Source: Streptomyces sp. NBC_01497 (GTDB lineage: Bacteria; Actinomycetota; Actinomycetes; Streptomycetales; Streptomycetaceae). From it: DNA of 64,000 bases. The stretch spans positions 7,564,001 to 7,628,000 of the forward strand of contig NZ_CP109427.1 in the NCBI RefSeq assembly GCF_036250695.1, read 5' to 3'. The first letter of the stretch is position 1. Every line of letters begins with the position of its first letter. The position numbers were made by a program, and so were the translations under genes. Under the pieces are notes generated by a model, which saw nothing but the letters and a program-made list of their open reading frames with translations, ran no database searches and was not told where the DNA came from. Below, piece after piece: positions 45,680-53,162 of this stretch.

Positions 45680-46867
45680 GTGGGGCGATTGAACCGGGAA
45701 CAGCCCGAGACGACGTACGACGCGGCGCACGGCGGCGCCGACGGCGACCAGCGGGGCGCGACAGCGGGGGAGGCGGCACGGACCGCCCGGGCCGGCGGCG
45801 CGCCCGGTCGCGAGGAAGCGACTGCCCCGGACGCCGGGCCCGCGGACGGCGAACGGGGCATGGACACGGACGGGGACCGCGCCGGGGACACCGGCGGTGA
45901 AGACACGCCGGAGACGGCGGGAAAAGCGCAAGGGTCGGGAGAGGCGGCCGACAGCAAGACGCGCGTGACCGTCCTCATCGCTCTCGCGGCGAACCTGGTC
46001 ATCGCCGTCGCCAAGGCGGTGGGCGGACTGCTCTCCGGCTCACCCGCGCTGCTGTCCGAGGCGGCCCACTCCGTCGCCGACTCGCTGAACGAGATCTTCC
46101 TGCTGGCTTCCCTGAAGCGCAGCCGCAAGGCGCCCGACAGCGACCACCCCTTCGGCTACGGCAAGGAGCGCTACTTCTGGGCACTGCTCGCGGCCGTCGG
46201 CATCTTCGTGATGGGCGGGTGCTTCTCCGTCTTCCAGGGGGTGCAGGCGCTCGGTTCCGACGAGAACGAGGGCTCAACCGGTTATATCGTCGGCCTGATC
46301 GTCCTCGCCGTGGCTCTCGTGGCGGAAGGCACCTCGTTGACGCGGGCCCTGATCCAGCTGCGCGCGTCGAAGAAGGGCGCCGCGCAGGATCCGACGCTGC
46401 GCACCGTGCTCGCGGAGGACTCGACGGCCGTGCTCGGTGTCGTCCTCGCCATGCTGGGCATGGCGCTGCACTGGATCACCGGGAACATCGTGTGGGAGGC
46501 GAGCGCGTCCTTCGCGATCGGTGCCCTGCTGGTCTACATCGCCTACCGCCTCGGCTCCGAAGCCCGTGCCCAGCTGATCGGCGAGACGGTCGACAAGGAG
46601 ACGGTCCGGCGTATCCGGGGGCTCCTCGACGAGCAGCCCGAGATCGACAACGTCGCCGCCCTGCTGACCATGAAGCTCGGCCTGGACTCCGCGCTGGTGG
46701 CCGCGCGCGTCGACCTCTCGCCGGGCATGGACAGCGAACGGGTCGAGCTGGTCTGCGAACGCATCAAACGCGACGTCACCCGGACCTGGCCCGAGGCCGA
46801 TCAGGTGTTCATCGACATCACCGAGGCGCCTCCCGCCGAGGGACGCGACGCTGAACGGCAGAGGTGA
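45680..46867 (+). CDS. Cation diffusion facilitator family transporter (ZnT9-like)
   Basis: About 395 residues. The first 95 are a long acidic, low-complexity cytoplasmic arm; the CDF core then starts at KTRVTVLIALAANLVIAVAKAVGGLLSGSPALLSEAAHSVADSLNE with the HxxxD metal site, followed by further helices and a C-terminal ferredoxin-like domain. In helix five the usual HxxxD is replaced by LAEDSTAVLGVVLA, the form seen in the ZnT9/SLC30A9-like branch, so canonical zinc transport is doubtful. The start is uncertain: GTG 45680 (AGAGG close upstream), TTG 45689 and ATG 45860 are all in frame. Confidence 0.82.
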   Translation: MGRLNREQPETTYDAAHGGADGDQRGATAGEAARTARAGGAPGREEATAPDAGPADGERGMDTDGDRAGDTGGEDTPETAGKAQGSGEAADSKTRVTVLIALAANLVIAVAKAVGGLLSGSPALLSEAAHSVADSLNEIFLLASLKRSRKAPDSDHPFGYGKERYFWALLAAVGIFVMGGCFSVFQGVQALGSDENEGSTGYIVGLIVLAVALVAEGTSLTRALIQLRASKKGAAQDPTLRTVLAEDSTAVLGVVLAMLGMALHWITGNIVWEASASFAIGALLVYIAYRLGSEARAQLIGETVDKETVRRIRGLLDEQPEIDNVAALLTMKLGLDSALVAARVDLSPGMDSERVELVCERIKRDVTRTWPEADQVFIDITEAPPAEGRDAERQR

Positions 46868-47076
46868 ACCGCGGCCTCATGCGACGCCCGCGGCGGTTCC
46901 CGGCCCGCGACGCCGTGCGGCACCGGCGCGCGTCGTCGTGCGCAGGCCCCGTGGGGCGCCCTTCCGTGTCGTCGTCCGACGGCGCGGGTGGACTCGCGCG
47001 TCGTGTCCTGGCCGTCCCCGGCCCGGTGCTTTCATGGCCGGACCCCGGGACCGTCACGAGTGGAGGTGAGCGGACC

Positions 47077-47253
47077 ATGGCCCACAAGGGTGTTCTCGCC
47101 GCGGAACTCGTTGGCTGGTGGGCGGCTCTCGTCGCGCTGTGGCTGATGCTGATCGGCCCCGTCGACCCGGTGGAGTGGGCTGTCGGTGTTCCCGCCGGGC
47201 TGCTCGGCGCGCTGGCCGCGTGCGGGGCACGGCGGGCTGTGGGGCGGTGGTGA
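47077..47253 (+). CDS. Short MnhE-like subunit of Mrp antiporter operon
   Basis: A 58-residue protein with two hydrophobic segments (VGWWAALVALWLMLIGPVDPVEWAVGVPAGLLGALAACG) that match only the N-terminal helix pair of Mrp/Mnh subunit E, normally near 150 residues. GGAGG precedes ATG 47077 at ten bases. It is the first gene of the antiporter operon and its stop overlaps the next GTG, which supports it as a real subunit in minimal form. Confidence 0.65.
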   Translation: MAHKGVLAAELVGWWAALVALWLMLIGPVDPVEWAVGVPAGLLGALAACGARRAVGRW

Positions 47254-47738
47254 ACGGCTGGCTGCTCGCCGCGGTCCTCGTCCTCGGCTGTGGGGTGGGA
47301 CCCGCCCTGTGGGGCGCGGCGACGGGTCCCGTACGGCGGCGGGTCGTCGCACAGAACGTCGCGACCCTGCTGGTCTGCCTGGTGCTGATGCTGCTCGCGC
47401 AGGGGTACGACCGTCCGTCGGCCTATCTGGACGCGGCGTTGCTGCTCGCCCTGCTCGGTCCGGCCGGCACGCTGATCTACGCCCGGCTGTTCGCCGAGGA
47501 GCTGGCCGCGGACCCGCCGCGCGCACGCGCCACCGATGTGGCGGGGGTCCTCGCCTCGGCTGCCGTCGTCGTCGCGCTGTGCGCGGTCACGACGCCCGGC
47601 AGGGCGACCGTGAAGATCGTGCTCATCGGGGTGCTGCTGGTGGTGGGCAACCAGGTCTCGTCGAAGGCGCTGCGGGCCCGTCCCCCGACCGGGGCGCCGC
47701 GAGCGCCCGATCCCCAGGAACCGGTGCGCCATGAATGA
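47250..47738 (+). CDS. Fused MnhF-MnhG subunit of Mrp antiporter
   Basis: A 162-residue membrane protein combining two subunits. Residues about 1-85 resemble MnhF (three helices, with NVATLLVCLVLMLLAQGYDRPSAYLDAALLLALLGPAGTLIYAR), and the rest resembles MnhG (DVAGVLASAAVVVALCAVTTPGRATVKIVLIGVLLVVGNQVSSKAL). GTG 47250 overlaps the preceding stop, and its end overlaps the next gene by eight bases. Confidence 0.78.
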   Translation: MNGWLLAAVLVLGCGVGPALWGAATGPVRRRVVAQNVATLLVCLVLMLLAQGYDRPSAYLDAALLLALLGPAGTLIYARLFAEELAADPPRARATDVAGVLASAAVVVALCAVTTPGRATVKIVLIGVLLVVGNQVSSKALRARPPTGAPRAPDPQEPVRHE

Positions 47739-48102
47739 CACCGTGATCGTCGTCGCGCTGCTGCTCGTCGCCGCCGCCGCGACGTCCGCTGTCCTCGTGC
47801 GCGATCCGGCCCGGCAGGCGCTGGTCCTCTCGATGCTCGGGCTGAGTCTCGCCGTCCTCTTCCTGGTCCTGCAGGCCCCCGACGTGGCGCTGTCCCAGCT
47901 GGCCGTGGGCTCCGCGCTCACACCGCTGCTGTTGCTGCTGTCCGTGCGCAAGATCAGGCGCGCCCCGGCGCGGGCACCCGAAGCGCGGACGGAGCCGGGC
48001 GGGCAGGCGGGCTCCGGCACGGTGGCGGGGTCCGATGGCCGGGCCGGCCCTCCGGGCGAGGGGAGCGGCGGCGCCGCGGACGGCCCGGGGGAGGGGCGTT
48101 GA
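47731..48102 (+). CDS. DUF4040 (MbhD-like) subunit of Mrp antiporter
   Basis: A 123-residue protein. Its first 75 residues are three hydrophobic helices with the DUF4040 signature ALVLSMLGLSLAVLFLVLQAPDVALSQLAVGSALTPLLLLL, which corresponds to part of the C-terminal region of MrpA or to MbhD in archaeal complexes. The tail is a Gly/Pro-rich arm. It overlaps the genes on both sides. Confidence 0.8.
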   Translation: MNDTVIVVALLLVAAAATSAVLVRDPARQALVLSMLGLSLAVLFLVLQAPDVALSQLAVGSALTPLLLLLSVRKIRRAPARAPEARTEPGGQAGSGTVAGSDGRAGPPGEGSGGAADGPGEGR

Positions 48103-48907
48103 GCCGCCGCACCCGCCTGTGGACGCTCGCCCTCGGCATGCTCGGTGTCGCCGCGCTGCTTGTCTGGGCGTACACGGGGCTGCCGCACTTCGGGCAGCCG
48201 CACCATCCCTACGGCGACCGGGCGGTGCACGCCTCGCTGTCCCGGCGGACCGCGAACGTCATCTCCTCCGTCAACTTCGACCAGCGGGGCTTCGACACCC
48301 TCGGCGAGGAGTCCATCCTCTTCGGGGCGGTGCTCGGCACTGTCGTCCTGCTGCGGCAGACCCGCGACGAACGCACGGTGGCGCCCCGTCCGGCCGGCGT
48401 GCACCCGGCCGTCCGGCGCTACGCCCTCCTGCTGCTGCCCGTCACCCTGGTCGCCGGGATCTACATCGTCGCCCACGGGCAGCTCAGCCCCGGCGGCGGC
48501 TTCCAGGGCGGCGTGGTGATCGCGACGGCCATGCACCTGCTGTACATCGCGGTCGACTACCGCGCCCTGGAGCGGATCAGGCCCCTCGCCCTGTACGAAC
48601 TCGCCGACGCCGTCGGAGAGGGCGCGTACCTGATGCTGGGCATCGCGGGAACGCTCGCGGGAACCTCGTTCCTCGCCAACTTCCTGCCGCTCGGGACGTT
48701 CAACACCATCGCATCCGGGGGGACCGTGCCGCTGCTGAACGCGGCGATCGGGGTGGAGGTGGCCTCGGCGGTGGTCGTGCTCCTCGCCCGCTCCTCGACC
48801 AGGCCCTGGAGATCGAGCACCGGCCCGGCAACGGAGGGCAGCGCGGCGGACGGTCGGGCGGCAGCCGGATCGGCCGGAGCAACCTGCCGCCAGAGAACGG
48901 AAAGTGA
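48099..48907 (+). CDS. MbhE-MnhB fused subunit, probable 1-nt deletion near 48792
   Basis: The N-terminal part (VISSVNFDQRGFDTLGEESILFGAVLGTVVLL) matches MbhE or the end of MrpA; the following part (YALLLLPVTLVAGIYIVAHGQLSPGGGFQGGVVIATAMHLLY) is MnhB. Near 48792 the frame reads ARSSTRPW, whereas adding one T gives ARFLDQALEIEHR, the expected MnhB ending, and a stop at 48905-48907. As written, the frame instead runs on into MnhC to 49265, making a 388-residue fusion with a nonsense linker. This is either a sequencing error or a real frameshift. Coordinates given are those of the repaired gene. Confidence 0.75.
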
Positions 48908-48917
48908 GTCGGCCCCG

Positions 48918-49265
48918 ATGTCCCTGCTGCCCTACCTGATCGCTGCCTGGATCTTCCTCGTCGGCGCCTACGGCCTCGCCACCAGCCGGAACCTGATCCA
49001 CGCGGTCGGATGCCTCGCTGTGTGCCAGTCCTCGACGTACGTCCTGCTGCTGGCGGTCGGTTACCGCACGGGCGGCACGGCTCCCGTCTTCTCCGACCTG
49101 AAGCCCGGCTCGCGCCCGCTCGTCGACCCGGTCGTCCAGGCCCTCACCCTCACCGATGTCGTCGTGGGCGCCACCCTGACCGCCCTGCTGCTCGCCCTGG
49201 TCATCCAGATCGACAAGCGGCACGGCACGGTCGACCCCGACCACCTCTCCGAGCTGCGCGGATGA
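48918..49265 (+). CDS. Na+/H+ antiporter subunit C (MnhC/MrpC)
   Basis: A 115-residue, three-helix membrane protein of NuoK type (LLPYLIAAWIFLVGAYGLATSRNLIHAVGCLAVCQSSTYVLLLAVGY, then DPVVQALTLTDVVVGATLTALLLAL). ATG 48918 follows GGAAAG. In the given sequence it is in frame with the upstream gene because of the suspected deletion, but its length and start fit a free-standing subunit. Its stop overlaps the ATG of subunit D. Confidence 0.85.
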   Translation: MSLLPYLIAAWIFLVGAYGLATSRNLIHAVGCLAVCQSSTYVLLLAVGYRTGGTAPVFSDLKPGSRPLVDPVVQALTLTDVVVGATLTALLLALVIQIDKRHGTVDPDHLSELRG

Positions 49266-51049
49266 ACGAGCTCCTGCCGTTGATCGTGGCGGCGCCGCTG
49301 GTCGGTGGCGCCCTGCTCGTCGCGTTGGGCCGGCGGCTGCCGCGCCGGGCCGCCGAGACGCTCGGCATGGTCTTCGCGGCCGTGCCCGCCGCCCTCGCCC
49401 CGGCGCTGCTCGCCGGCTCGTCCGCCACGGCGGGCCTGAGCGAGTGGGTCGGCGGCTGGACCCCGGTGCACGGGCACAGCGTCGGCATCGTCCTGACCGG
49501 CGACCACGTCGGCCTCGGTCTCGCCGCACTGGTCTCGCTGCTCGTCCTTGCCGTACTGGCCTATTCCTGGCGGTACTTCGACGAGCCGCCGCACCGCCAC
49601 TCGGGGTCGTTCCCCGCGCTCGTGCTGCTGTTCCAGGCCGGTATGTGCGGATTCGCGATCACCGGGGACCTGTTCAACGCGTTCGTCTTCTTCGAGCTGA
49701 TGAGCGTCGTGGCGTACGCGCTGACCGGCTACCGGGTCGAGGAGGCGCGGGCCGTCCAGGGCGCCTTCACCTTCGGTGTCGTCAACTCGCTGGGTGCGTA
49801 CGCCACTCTCACCGGCATCATCCTGCTGTACGCCCGTACCGGCGAACTCGGGATGCGCGCCGTCGGCCGGGCGCTCGACCGTCAGGGTGGGCCCGACGGC
49901 CTGGTCCTCGCGGCCTTCGTGCTCGTGCTGACCGGGTTCCTGGTCAAGGCCGCCGTCGTGCCGTTCCACTTCTGGCTGCCCGACGCGCATGCCGTCGCCC
50001 CCACCCCGGTCTGCATGCTGCTGTCCGGGGTGCTGGTCGAACTCGGCGTGTACGGCGCGTGGCGGGTGTACTGGACGGTGTTCGCGGGACCCGGCGGCGT
50101 GCCGCACCCCGACGCGGGGCGCGCCCTGATCATCCTCGGTACGCTCTCCGCGCTGGTCGGGGCCGTCATGTGCTGGAAGCAGCGTCATCTCAAGCGGATG
50201 CTCGCCTACTCGACCGTCTCCCACACCGGCCTGTTCCTCATCGGTGTCGGCGTGCTCACCCCGGCCGGCGCGAGCGGTGTCGCCCTGTACGTCATCGGGC
50301 ACGCGGGCACCAAGGCAGCGCTGTTCGCGTGCGTGGGCATCCTCCTGGACCGGTACGGCAGCGTCGATGAGCACGAACTCCACGGGAAGGGCCGTGAACT
50401 CCCCGTCGTCGGTGTGCTCTTCGCCGTCGGCGGGCTGGCACTCGCCGGAGCACCGCCGCTCGGCACGGCACTGGGCAAGGCACTCACCGAGGGGGCGTCC
50501 GGCGCGTGGCTGACCGTGGTGTTCGTGCTGACGTCGGCCGTCACGGGTGGTGCCGTCCTGCGGGCGGCGGCCCGTGTCTTCGGCGTGAGCGCCCTGACCG
50601 GTCGCGCCGCCCCGCCGCCCGGCCACCAGGCGTACGAGACGAGCGGAGAGGACGAGGAGCCCGAGTCCACCGGCACCCTCACCAGGGTGCCCGTCACGAT
50701 GCTCGCCGTTCCGGCGGTGCTCCTGCTCGGCTGCCTGCTCACCGGTTCCGTGCCGGCCGTGGCGCGGGCCGTCGCCCGTTCCGTGGACGGCGCCCTGCCG
50801 GGCGGGGTGACCGCGCCCGCCGTGTGGTCCGTGCCCGGGGTGCTCCTCGGGCTCCTCTCGACGGGCCTTGCCGCGGGGCTGGCCGCGTACGCCGTCCGGC
50901 GCCCGCACGGCTCCCGCTCCGGGGGCCGCGACCTGACGGCCCCGCTGCGCAGGCTGCACTCAGGGCACGTCGGGGACTACGTCGCCTGGATGCTCGTCGG
51001 GATGGCCGTGCTCGGGGCTCTGGCCCTGCCCGGTGTCATCAGTGGCTGA
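49262..51049 (+). CDS. Na+/H+ antiporter subunit D (MnhD/MrpD, NuoM/N-like)
   Basis: A 595-residue membrane protein with about 14 helices, homologous to complex I proton-pumping subunits. Key segments are GDLFNAFVFFELMSVVAYALTGYR (conserved Glu in helix 5), FLVKAAVVPFHFWLPDAHAVAPTPVCMLLSGV (helix 7-8 Lys and His) and KQRHLKRMLAYSTVSHTGLFLIG. It is the only large antiporter-like subunit in the operon; the N-terminal part of MrpA is absent. ATG 49262 overlaps the previous stop. Confidence 0.9.
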   Translation: MNELLPLIVAAPLVGGALLVALGRRLPRRAAETLGMVFAAVPAALAPALLAGSSATAGLSEWVGGWTPVHGHSVGIVLTGDHVGLGLAALVSLLVLAVLAYSWRYFDEPPHRHSGSFPALVLLFQAGMCGFAITGDLFNAFVFFELMSVVAYALTGYRVEEARAVQGAFTFGVVNSLGAYATLTGIILLYARTGELGMRAVGRALDRQGGPDGLVLAAFVLVLTGFLVKAAVVPFHFWLPDAHAVAPTPVCMLLSGVLVELGVYGAWRVYWTVFAGPGGVPHPDAGRALIILGTLSALVGAVMCWKQRHLKRMLAYSTVSHTGLFLIGVGVLTPAGASGVALYVIGHAGTKAALFACVGILLDRYGSVDEHELHGKGRELPVVGVLFAVGGLALAGAPPLGTALGKALTEGASGAWLTVVFVLTSAVTGGAVLRAAARVFGVSALTGRAAPPPGHQAYETSGEDEEPESTGTLTRVPVTMLAVPAVLLLGCLLTGSVPAVARAVARSVDGALPGGVTAPAVWSVPGVLLGLLSTGLAAGLAAYAVRRPHGSRSGGRDLTAPLRRLHSGHVGDYVAWMLVGMAVLGALALPGVISG

Positions 51050-51142
51050 GAGTCCCGCTCGGAGAGGGCGGAGGCCGGCGGCGAGCCGCAGGGGCGCCCG
51101 CGTGCCGCGCGATCGCCCGCGGGGACGTCGTGTCCGGCCCGC

Positions 51143-51685
51143 TCAGACCTCGCTGACGCCCGGGCGCTCCAGCTCGCCCAGGTCCAGCCGCAGCCCCCGG
51201 CCGCGGCCCGCGGTCTCCAGGGTGCGCTGGAGCGGGGACGGCGGGACCGTGAGAACCGGGCACGCGGCGTGCGCCACGCAGTAGCGCGCCACGGACGGGA
51301 AGAGGGCCCGGTGCAGCAGGCCCCGGTGGCCGGTGCCCACCACGAGCAGGTCGTTCTCCCGGTCCGCCACGCCCACCAGGGCCTGCCCCGGCATGCCGCG
51401 CGCGACGAAGCACTCGGTCGGTACTCCCGGCTGCCCACCGCCGAACGCCCGCTCGACCGTCCCCAGGAGTTCGTGCACGGCGGCGCGGCGGCAGTCCTGC
51501 GAGAGCGAGGTCGACCCGACGGCGCCGCGCGGTCCCAGTTCCGCCGGTGGCGCCTCCCAGGCGAGCACGACCCAGAGTTCCCCGCCGGCGCCGCGTACCT
51601 CCGCCACCGCCCGGTGCAGGGCCGCGAGGCTGCCGAGCGACCCGCTCACCCCGACGACCACACGGCGTCCACCCGCTGTCTGCAT
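51143..51685 (-). CDS. Universal stress protein (UspA family)
   Basis: A 180-residue single UspA domain. It begins with VVVGVSGSLGSLAALHRAVAEV and has the ATP-binding signature VVGTGHRGLLHRALFPSVARYCVAHAACPVLTV (G-2x-G-9x-G-S/T pattern, here with G-x-G-HRG). A short tail follows. GAGGAG lies upstream of ATG 51685. It is convergent with the antiporter operon. Confidence 0.88.
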   Translation of the reverse strand: MQTAGGRRVVVGVSGSLGSLAALHRAVAEVRGAGGELWVVLAWEAPPAELGPRGAVGSTSLSQDCRRAAVHELLGTVERAFGGGQPGVPTECFVARGMPGQALVGVADRENDLLVVGTGHRGLLHRALFPSVARYCVAHAACPVLTVPPSPLQRTLETAGRGRGLRLDLGELERPGVSEV

Positions 51686-51881
51686 GGCTCTTCACACTCC
51701 TCGCCGAGGGTACGGCGCTTGTCCTCCGGTCTCCATTGAACTGCGGCCCGCACCCGAGGCGGGGTGGCGTTGGCACGTTCCTGACGCGCCGGGCCGCCGC
51801 CCTTGCGCGGCGTTGACGGACGGACGCGGGGCGATGCGCCCGCAGGGCCCACCGCGTCCCGTGGCACCGGTCCGGCGCGTC

Positions 51882-52340
51882 CTACTGGATCGGGAACGGC
51901 ACCCCGTACTCCGATTCGGGACGGGGCCCGTGGACGCGCCGCTCGCTCTCCTCGATACGGACGTCGTTGATGCTCGCCTCGCGGCGCCTCATCAGGCCCT
52001 GCTCGTCGAACTCCCACAGTTCGTTGCCGTACGAGCGCCACCACTGGCCGTACGCGTCGTGGCTCTCGTACTGGAAGCGTACGGCGATGTGGTCGCCGTC
52101 GAAGGCCCACAGCTCCTTGCGCAGCGCGTAATCGAGTTCCCGCTGCCATTTGTCCGTCAGCATCGCGACGATCTCGGCCCGGCCGGTGAGGAAGGTCTCG
52201 CGATTGCGCCATACCGAGTCCTCGGTGTACGCGAGCGAGACCTTCTCGGGGTCGCGGGTGTTCCAGGCGTCCTCGGCGGCCTGGACCTTCTGCCGCGCGC
52301 TCTCGGCGGTGAAGGGCGGGAACGGGGGCTTGGCGCTCAT
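51882..52340 (-). CDS. DUF1348 family protein (NTF2/SnoaL-like fold)
   Basis: A 152-residue protein matching DUF1348: [86 protein letters not shown]. The fold is a cone-shaped NTF2-like barrel; function is unknown. ATG 52340 follows GGAAGG at eight bases. It is divergent from a TetR gene, which probably regulates it. Confidence 0.85.
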   Translation of the reverse strand: MSAKPPFPPFTAESARQKVQAAEDAWNTRDPEKVSLAYTEDSVWRNRETFLTGRAEIVAMLTDKWQRELDYALRKELWAFDGDHIAVRFQYESHDAYGQWWRSYGNELWEFDEQGLMRRREASINDVRIEESERRVHGPRPESEYGVPFPIQ

Positions 52341-52387
52341 GGGACGGGCCTTCCGACAACGGGGAGAACCAGCGTTCTCCCTTCCGC

Positions 52388-52414
52388 TGATACCGTATGG
52401 ACGACCGGATATCA
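52388..52414. promoter_or_regulatory. Imperfect dyad between DUF1348 and TetR genes
   Basis: TGATACCG and CGGATATCA flank a ten-base centre in the AT-rich middle of the divergent region. The size and place fit a TetR operator. Confidence 0.4.
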
Positions 52415-52446
52415 GGTCAAGCTCACGCGACGAACGGGACGAAACC

Positions 52447-53001
52447 ATGGATGGCACGGCCGCCCGGCAGCAGGCGCTGGACGCGGCGGAACACCTGTTC
52501 TACGGGCGCGGCATCCGGACCGTGGGCATGGACGAGATACGTACCGCGTCCGGGGTCTCGCTGAAACGGCTGTACCAGCTCTTTCCGGCCAAGGATCAGC
52601 TCGTGCAGGCGTACCTGGAGCGGCGCGACATCGCATGGCGGCAGCGGCTCGCCGATCGCGTGGACCGGGAGAGCGACCCCGCCGCCCGCATCCTCGCCGT
52701 CTTCGACCATCTCGGCGAGTGGTTCTCCGAGCCCGGCTTCCGGGGCTGCGCCTGGATCAACTCCTACGGAGAGCTCGGCGCCACCAGTGCGCCCGTCGCC
52801 GCGCTCGCCCGGGCGCACAAGGCGGCCTTCCGCGGATACCTGCAGGGGCTCGTCGAGGCGGCGGACCTGCGGGACGAACTCGCCGACCACCTGCTGCTGC
52901 TCGCCGAGGGCGCGATGGTCACGGCGGCCATCTTCGGCACGCCGGACCCGGCGGCCCAGGCCCGCTCGGCCGCGGCCCTGCTGCTCGCCGCCCAGGCCTG
53001 A
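52447..53001 (+). CDS. TetR family transcriptional regulator
   Basis: A 184-residue regulator with the DNA-binding domain [55 protein letters not shown] and a C-terminal domain like the TetR_C group common in actinomycetes ([12 protein letters not shown]). ATG 52447 begins right at the domain. It is divergent from the DUF1348 gene with a dyad between them. Confidence 0.88.
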   Translation: MDGTAARQQALDAAEHLFYGRGIRTVGMDEIRTASGVSLKRLYQLFPAKDQLVQAYLERRDIAWRQRLADRVDRESDPAARILAVFDHLGEWFSEPGFRGCAWINSYGELGATSAPVAALARAHKAAFRGYLQGLVEAADLRDELADHLLLLAEGAMVTAAIFGTPDPAAQARSAAALLLAAQA

Positions 53002-53162
53002 TCGGGTCTGCTCCACCCGCGAGACGACCGCTCGCCCGGGGCCGCGCACCGACCCCACCTGGAGCAGTATGGAACGAACGGGCCCAAAGAGCTCGTACGC
53101 GTGTGAAAGGGGCGGTGGCCGGGGGACCACGCGCCGGGACAGCGGGCGACGGGACGCAGGTG

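Noticed and set aside
48099..49265. A single natural MnhB-MnhC fusion protein
   Set aside because: The linker between the two is not protein-like, while a one-base change restores the family C-terminus and a stop just before a normal MnhC start. Kept as a probable frameshift.
51333..53162. Very long N-terminal extension of the SpoIIE-family phosphatase (frame open from 51333)
   Set aside because: The extension would run antisense through the stress-protein and DUF1348 genes and overlap the TetR gene in another frame. It has no domain.
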